Below are positions 34,236 to 39,154 of a DNA stretch of 39,154 nucleotides, piece by piece. Source of the DNA: Leptolyngbya sp. FACHB-321 (lineage in GTDB: Bacteria; Cyanobacteriota; Cyanobacteriia; Leptolyngbyales; Leptolyngbyaceae). A program made the position numbers and the translations under genes. The notes beneath the pieces are model-generated. The model was not told the origin of the DNA. It was given only the letters and a program-made list of their open reading frames with translations, and did not search any database. Numbering within the stretch: the first letter of the stretch is position 1; each line of letters opens with the position of its first letter. The stretch spans positions 1 to 39,154 of the forward strand of contig NZ_JACJPI010000057.1 in the NCBI RefSeq assembly GCF_014695975.1, read 5' to 3'.

Positions 34236-34432
34236 TTTAACAGCCAAAATGTCCATTAAAGTGATATTACCCAACCTTTAAAGCGAATTTGTCCAAAACC
34301 CAATGGAAGGAAAGAGCCTGAACTTCCTGCAAAAAGGGTTTTTCAGGCTCTTTCCTTAATTTTTTTATTATTTTTCAAGAATTAAAGCGAATGATGTCTT
34401 TTTCCTAAAAATTCTTTAAGGTGAATGATGTC
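34236..34432 (+). repeat. Five degenerate repeats, candidate transposon left-end TnsB sites
   Basis: Five copies of a motif close to TTTAAAGCGAATNNTGTCC occur at 34236-34254, 34255-34272, 34277-34294, 34381-34399 and 34415-34432. The clearest are TTTAAAGCGAATTTGTCC, ATTAAAGCGAATGATGTCT and TTTAAGGTGAATGATGTCC. All point the same way and stop right at the tnsB remnant. This is where Tn7-like elements of the type V-K kind place their left-end TnsB-binding sites. The second copy is weak. Confidence 0.6.
34307..34357 (+). terminator. Terminator hairpin inside the left-end repeats
   Basis: AAGGAAAGAGCCTG pairs with CAGGCTCTTTCCTT over 14 bp (34307-34320 with 34344-34357), followed by AATTTTTTTA. 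It sits between repeats 3 and 4 and would stop outside transcription before tnsB. Confidence 0.75.
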
Positions 34433-36450
34433 CTTTTTCTTTGTCGAAGCTAGGGATATGTATACTACGGTTGATTTGTCTGTGATTTCAGATACAATTT
34501 CGTTTAAAGATGTAGAAGCTCCTGAGGTTCTTCCAGTTGAGGATGATCAAGCGGATTATCTTTTACTCAATGAAACTACTCCTGAACTTCAGAGAGAAAT
34601 TGATTTTCTCGATGCCATTTGACAGGCTCCTGATAAAAGGAAAACGAGAGAGGCGATCGAGAATGCGGTTATCGGACTCAAGAAGAGTGAGAAGACCATC
34701 AAGCGGAAGCTAGAAAGATTGTTTCTTCTGGTGGTGTCGCAAGGCTTGGGGTCGGTCGAAAAAATAAGGGGCAGTTTGTAATTTCCAAGCAATGGTTCGA
34801 TTTCATCGTAGCTACATACAAATGGGGTCGGAAAGATAGTTCACGTGTGAATCGAAACCAGGTGTACAAACATTTAGTAGCCCTTGCCTCAGAGAGTGAG
34901 AAACTTCGAGGAAAGAAATACGCCGAAAAATTTAAGGACTACCCACAAGTACTTGAAGATCTGATCGCTTGCAAGCAACCTTCTTGTCCCACTGTCTATA
35001 AAGTAATTAAGTGTCACCTTGCTCAAGAAGAGCGAAGAGTTCGTCATCCAGGATTGCTAACAGAAGGGCAGATTATCCAGACAACAGGTGAAATTGTCGT
35101 CCTGCCCCACAGCAATCAGGTGTGGCAGGTTGACTATACAAAACTTGACACTTTGATCGTTGATGAGAACGGTGAAGTGATTGGTCGTCCCTACCTCATA
35201 TTGGTTATGGACAACTACTCAGGCTGCCTTGTTGGTTTCTACTTAGGTTTAGAGGCAGCAGGTTCACACGAAGTTTCTCTAGCTTTGCGTCATGCAATTC
35301 TGCACAAGGAGTACGGACCTGAGTACGGGTTGTTAGAGAAATGGTACGTTTGCGGCATTCCAGATTATTTAGTTACTGACCGTGCTAAGGAATTTAAATC
35401 TGAGCATTTAAAGCTGGTTTCGCTGCAACTAAAGTTTCAACGTCGCCTGCGTGCTTTTCCATCAGCAGGAGGATTAATCGAGACCATTTTCGACAAGATT
35501 AATAAGGAGCTTTTGTCCTTGCTGCCTGGCTATACAGGCTCATGTGTCGAAGAGCGCCCGCCGGAGGCAGAAAAAACGGCTTCCGTATTAATCCATGAAC
35601 TGGAAATACTTTTGGTAAGATATTTTGTTGATCATTACAACAGACACACCTATGGGCATGGTTTAGCCCAGCCGCGTATCGAGCGTTAGAAGACTTCACT
35701 GCTAGTAGAACCGGAAGAACTCAATGAGCGTGAGTTAGACATTTGTCTAATGAAAGTCGTCCGTCGTAAGGTTGAGAAGTACGGCTGTGTGTGCTTCAAG
35801 GGACTTGTGTACCAAGGGGAATGCTTAGCTGGGTACGAGGGCGATCGTATCTGCTTACGATACGATCAGCGAAACATCATTAGATTGCTTGCCTATACCT
35901 ACTCAAAGGATGGTCAGCCTAGTGAGTATATTGGCGTAGTGGAGGCTAGAGATGCAGAAGTCAAACAGCTTTCTCTCGCAGAATTACTTTGGAGATGTAA
36001 AAAATTCCGGGAACAGGAATTGGAGATTGACCAGACTGCGCTGTTACGGAACGGCTGAATTTGTTTGAATTTGTGGAGAAGAAGCGCCAATCAAAAAGAC
36101 GTCGCCGCAAGAAAGCTCATGAGGAGCAATCACAGAATTCTAATCAGTCCAAGGTGGTTGAACTGTTTCCCCAGAACGATAAGGCTGAAGATTCAACCGA
36201 ATGTTCCTCTGGTGAAGAAACAGAGCAGATGCAGCCAGAAACGCAGCAACCACCACAGCAAGACAGTAGTAATGAGGAGTTAACACCCCCAAGCTCTGAT
36301 TCGCCTGCTGCCGATCTATCAGATTCCCCTGAAAGTGCTGTAGACTCCACATCTAGCGAGGACAGTAGTAACATAATTACCAGAGCTAAACCAAAGCGCC
36401 CCAGGAGAGGCATTCAAAATTGGGGGGAGTTCATGAATTCTAACTGGTAA
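34425..36450 (+). pseudogene. tnsB: TnsB-like DDE transposase, broken in four places
   Basis: The pieces join into one TnsB of about 670 residues. They are interrupted by a TGA at 34620-34622, a one-base loss near 34712 (in AGATTGTTTC), a TAG at 35687-35689 where relatives have the Trp of E-R-W, and a one-base loss near 36052. The catalytic DDE triad is kept: Asp codons at 35132 (WQVDYT) and 35378 (VTDRAKEF), and Glu at 35480 (GGLIETIF). After these come the Mu-type C-terminal beta-barrel (LDICLMKVVRRKVEKYG), a basic patch (KKRQSKRRRRKK) and an acidic tail ending IQNWGEFMNSNW, which resembles the TnsC-contacting hook. Protein-level similarity to the V-K TnsB is plain by eye. Confidence 0.85.
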
Positions 36451-36454
36451 TTCC

Positions 36455-37375
36455 ATGGGGCAGACTAATCTAGCCTACGATGATTTGTCTCATTCTCAGC
36501 AGGTTTTTTCTCCTCAGCCTGCTGAGGAACTACGCCGATCGCCAGAACAACAAGCCGAGTTTGAACGGCTGGGAAGTGCAGACACCTATCTAGTTTTGGA
36601 TAGTGATGAGGAATTGTTTAAGTGGCTTGATGACCAGCGCGATCGCAAAATCTGTGGTTATGTGACAGCATCAGAAGGAGCTGGTTTACACAAAGTCTGT
36701 AAGTATTACCAAGTGGAACGCGTGAGACAGCGTAGGGGGAAATTTTTACTCCCTGTGTCTGTCATTTATTCAGAAGTTAAGCAGCATGGAGGTCCACTAG
36801 ACTTATACGGAGCAATTTTAGAAGTTTGCAGCCATCCACTCGCTCATGTGGACCCGTTAAAGGACAGGCGTAAGCGGACCAAACAAACGTTTAGAGATTA
36901 CGGAACAAAAAACCTCATTGTGGGTAACGCTGATTATTTAACCCTTGAATCCTTTAATGAACTCATTGATCTCTCAAAAGATCAACAGCTATCCGTAATC
37001 CTTGTAGGGACACCCTATTTAGAGCAAATTCTCGAACGCAATAGCCTCCCGTACCAGCGTGTTTATAACTCATTTTTAGAGTCTTACGAATTTCCTCTAT
37101 TATGGAAGAAAGATGTCACCGAAATTGTTGAGGATTGGGAAGAAGTTTTTCTACCAGAGGAGCGGCGGTTAAACCTAGCCTCCATTGCAGAGATGGTTGA
37201 TTTTCTGCTCCAGAAGTCTGGTAAGTTACGTGAACCTTTGTACGATATCATTCGCCACATCGCAACCTTGAGGTTAGACGAACCAGGTCTCGATTTAACC
37301 AAGAAAAACCTTACTAAGTGTTTGGCGAAACGCAAGGCACCAAAAACGCGATTGTTTAAGAAGGAAGCAAGTTAA
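36455..37375 (+). CDS. tnsC: TnsC-like AAA+ protein with degenerate ATPase motifs
   Basis: This 306-residue protein has an open frame that starts four bases after tnsB. Its layout follows TnsC: DEELFKWLDDQRDRKICGYV, then the Walker A place, then NLIV..AD, then SVILVGTPYLEQILERN (sensor I region). At the Walker A place it reads TASEGAGLHKVC instead of G-x4-GKT, with no lysine-threonine. Walker B reads NLIVGNADYL, with Gly-Asn replacing Asp-Glu. It therefore should not bind or hydrolyse ATP as TnsC does. The frame is free of stops although tnsB and tniQ are broken, so it may have been retained or diverged for another role. Alternatively, it is simply decaying. Confidence 0.75.
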   Translation: MGQTNLAYDDLSHSQQVFSPQPAEELRRSPEQQAEFERLGSADTYLVLDSDEELFKWLDDQRDRKICGYVTASEGAGLHKVCKYYQVERVRQRRGKFLLPVSVIYSEVKQHGGPLDLYGAILEVCSHPLAHVDPLKDRRKRTKQTFRDYGTKNLIVGNADYLTLESFNELIDLSKDQQLSVILVGTPYLEQILERNSLPYQRVYNSFLESYEFPLLWKKDVTEIVEDWEEVFLPEERRLNLASIAEMVDFLLQKSGKLREPLYDIIRHIATLRLDEPGLDLTKKNLTKCLAKRKAPKTRLFKKEAS

Positions 37376-37420
37376 ATTTTTCTCAATCTTCAATTTGAGT
37401 GTTGGATGGAGAGTTTGCCT

Positions 37421-37986
37421 ATGCCTGAATCAACACCTCAGAAAATTGGTTCAGCAGATGACACACCTTTAGCTGAATTGGAAGAGATTGATCAACCTAA
37501 CGTTTGGCAATCTGCTCTTCTTGAAGGTGAAGTATTGCTGGTTACCTCTATCGTCTACGTCTTCAAAATGCAGTTTCTGCCCCTAGTAGCCTGAGTGAAA
37601 GTTTAGGACTCGGTATTGCTTTAAACAGATGGGAAAAGTTTCGATTTAATCCGTTTCCAACAGAAGAAGAACTGGCTCTTCTAAGCGAATTTTGTGGTGA
37701 AACCGTGGAGCGCTTACTGGAATCGCTTCCACCGGAACACGAGCGAAAGCGATTCATGATTGATACGCTTCGACTTTGTGCTGCTTGCTGTGTCGAAGCA
37801 CCTTACCATCGATTAAAGTGGCAATTCAATTCTGTGGAAGGCTGCGATCGCTACAAAATTCGCTTACTTTCTCGTTGCCCTGGTTGTAAGAAGAAATTTG
37901 CGATCGTTTCCAAACTATGGACACAAGGGGAATGTAGTTGTGGAATGCTTTTAACAAGAATGGTAAAGTATCAAGCAAAATACTAA
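37421..37986 (+). pseudogene. tniQ: TniQ (short, V-K type), frameshifted
   Basis: The first frame runs MPESTPQKIGSADDTPLAEL to SALLEGEVLL. A one-base loss near 37543 then moves the gene into the frame reading YLYRLRLQNAVSAPSSLSES, ALNRWEKFRFNPFPTEEELA, then DTLRLCAACCVEAPYHRLKW and LSRCPGCKKKFAIVSKLWTQ. The cysteines CAAC, CPGC and CSC fit the TniQ zinc ribbons. The rebuilt protein is about 188 residues, close to the short TniQ of type V-K systems (around 165-170) and far below TnsD. Start ATG 37421 has GGAG nine bases upstream; ATG 37406 is also possible. TniQ normally links TnsC to the targeting complex. Confidence 0.8.
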
Positions 37987-38361
37987 GTTAGTGTTAGCGG
38001 AATAGTAGTTGCTGAAGAAAGTTGACGCTCTTAGCGTTGAACTCTTCTGGGCTGATTGAAATAGTGAATGTATGTGTTGCAGAAACGTCAAGTAGACAAT
38101 AGAACTAGCGGGGTACGAGATATGCTCAGAGACCAGGAGGATAACAGGTGTGACTGAGCAAAAGATTTTGCGCAATTTGCAAATAGGTAGCACAAGCTTA
38201 TAAAGTTGAAACCTGTGCGCGTTGCAGGGTTTAATTCACTTCCAATTGCTGTTCCTTCAATGCAGTTGGATGTCAACTTATCAGAAGCTAGAACACTAGA
38301 CTGGAGCTGCTCTCACTCGTTGCGCAACTCATTTGCAAATTGCGCTATATTTTCTGCTCAT
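37987..38361. other. Gene-free stretch with imperfect inverted repeat
   Basis: I see no gene here. GTGACTGAGCAAAAGATTTT followed by GCGCAATTTGCAAAT (38150-38185) recurs inverted at 38331-38365, with 15 identical bases at the core and a diverged flank. The right arm reaches the end of the IS1182-type transposase remnant. This may be a second, inverted piece of the same insertion sequence end. Confidence 0.5.
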
Positions 38362-38965
38362 TCACAGCAAGCGATAGTTCTCAGTGCGCCGATGATAGCG
38401 CTCAAACCAAGCTGTCTGTAAATGCACCTCTAGCCAATCTGGAGCCACAACCGCTAGGCTATTGAGCGCCGCTCGAAAGGTCTCTCCCAACGTTTAGAGG
38501 CGATTCAATACTCGAATGGCTGCGAGAACATGAGTAGAATCAGTGCGTTGCCGCTGATGTCCTTTGAGCAATCCCTTCTCGCGTAATTGTTCTAGCAACT
38601 TGTCTAGCAACAGTTGTTCGGTATTGCCTGCCATCAGGCGATCGCGAAACTCACTCAAAAGCGAGTAATTGAATCCTGGGTCGCCGAGTGGCATACTTCC
38701 AGTCGATGCGAGCTCGAACGGCATCAGCGGCTTGGCGGTCAGAGAGATTTTCAATGAACTGCATCACACAAACTAAAGCCAGCCGCCAGGGAGATTGTGC
38801 AGGTTGTCCTCGTCTGGAGAAGAGTGAGACAAAGGATTCGTCTTGATAGATGCTACCGAGAGTATCGCGGATTTGAAGGTAGAGGTTACCTTTGGGAAAA
38901 GCAGCTTGTGCCACTACTGCGGTATCGTCTGGAACTGGAGGAATGGGCTGGGGTTGCATGGACAT
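38362..38965 (-). pseudogene. IS1182-type transposase remnant
   Basis: The minus strand starts MSMQPQPIPPVPDDTAVVAQ and shows the N-terminal domain of IS1182-like transposases (WRLALVCVMQFIENLSDRQA; ADAVRARIDWKYA). A deletion/frameshift near 38690 moves the reading to LGDPGFNYSLLSEFRDRLMA and then RQRTDSTHVLAAIRVLNRL. A TAA follows at 38494-38496. The same frame then continues TLGETFRAALNSLAVVAPDW to a final stop at 38362-38364. The DDE catalytic part is missing, so it is a truncated, dead copy. Confidence 0.8.
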
Positions 38966-38966
38966 G

Positions 38967-39154
38967 CTACACCTCTGCTGAGCTGTAAAGCTTTACTCCC
39001 ATCTTAGGCAAGACAGCCTTGATTTTTCTCTGACGAATTCGCCAACAGCCCTCATGAACTGCGTCCACCAGCACGCATGAAAAAGTGGTAGCCTTTGCAC
39101 CAAGACTGGCAATGAGGTCGAGGATTCTTGGTGCTCCGAGCCTGTCCAACAGTC
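38967..39154 (-). other. Possible partial gene at the window end
   Basis: An open minus-strand frame runs in from the window edge: LGAPRILDLIASLGAKATTF and so on, ending RQRKIKAVLPKMGVKLYSSA, and stops just before the IS1182 remnant. It could be the tail of a gene beyond the window or chance; I recognise no family. Confidence 0.25.

Larger units (their letters stand above)
34236..37986 (+). mobile_element. Tn7-like (type V-K CAST-like) transposition module, decayed
   Basis: Gene order left-end repeats, tnsB, tnsC, tniQ, all on the plus strand and without tnsA, is that of type V-K CRISPR-associated transposons and related cyanobacterial Tn7-like elements. TniQ is short, as in V-K systems. The outer boundaries are not found, and no Cas12k or CRISPR array lies within the remaining 1.2 kb. 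The extent given is the recognisable part only. Confidence 0.75.

Noticed and set aside
38180-38260. Possible CRISPR repeat near GTTGAAACC at the right of tniQ
   Set aside because: Only a single short match to a repeat-like string; no second copy at spacer distance, so no array is supported.

Overview
The window looks like chromosomal DNA from a cyanobacterium. The palindrome GCGATCGC (HIP1) and its core are scattered through most genes, the tRNA genes lack an encoded CCA, purine-rich and heptamer repeats sit between genes, and a phycobilisome-family protein is present. I cannot name the genus.

Positions 1-6900 hold ordinary accessory and housekeeping genes: a small membrane protein, a GNAT acetyltransferase, a MOSC protein, a fused ABC exporter, a phycobilisome-like protein without its bilin cysteine, and an M23 peptidase. 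Positions 7081-19807 hold the most interesting locus. Eight minus-strand genes encode what looks like a complete N-methylglutamate (NMG) pathway for methylamine: gamma-glutamylmethylamide synthetase (gmaS), a three-subunit NMG synthase (mgsABC) and a four-subunit, sarcosine-oxidase-like NMG dehydrogenase (mgdABCD). They are led by purU, which would release the methyl carbon as formate, and are transcribed away from an XRE-cupin regulator. A good promoter overlapped by a dyad lies between purU and the regulator. The expected logic is methylamine + glutamate to gamma-glutamylmethylamide, then to N-methylglutamate, then to glutamate + methylene-H4F. Nitrogen would be kept and carbon passed to formyl-H4F and formate. 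The cluster also contains an in-frame insertion in mgdC, two unrelated small genes between mgdA and mgdB, and an antiparallel frameshifted gene between gmaS and mgsA.

Positions 19900-27250 are mostly core genes: a polyprenyl-phosphate sugar transferase, tRNA-Leu(CAA), an LEA-like secreted protein, an M48 peptidase, murA, tRNA-Leu(CAG), a SpoU-type RNA methyltransferase and a possible MMADHC-like protein. Positions 27697-31271 carry three tandem paralogous secreted trypsin/PDZ proteases. They are followed by a 1037-bp IS630-family element with clear inverted repeats and a TA duplication, but with a broken transposase.

Positions 33133-39154 begin with a peptidoglycan-binding/SH3 protein and then enter mobile DNA. 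A Tn7-like tnsB-tnsC-tniQ module resembles the transposition module of type V-K CRISPR-associated transposons. tnsB and tniQ are broken by stops and frameshifts. tnsC is an intact frame that has lost both Walker motifs. Five degenerate repeats upstream look like a left-end TnsB-binding array. No Cas12k or CRISPR array is visible before the window ends, where a decayed IS1182-type transposase follows.
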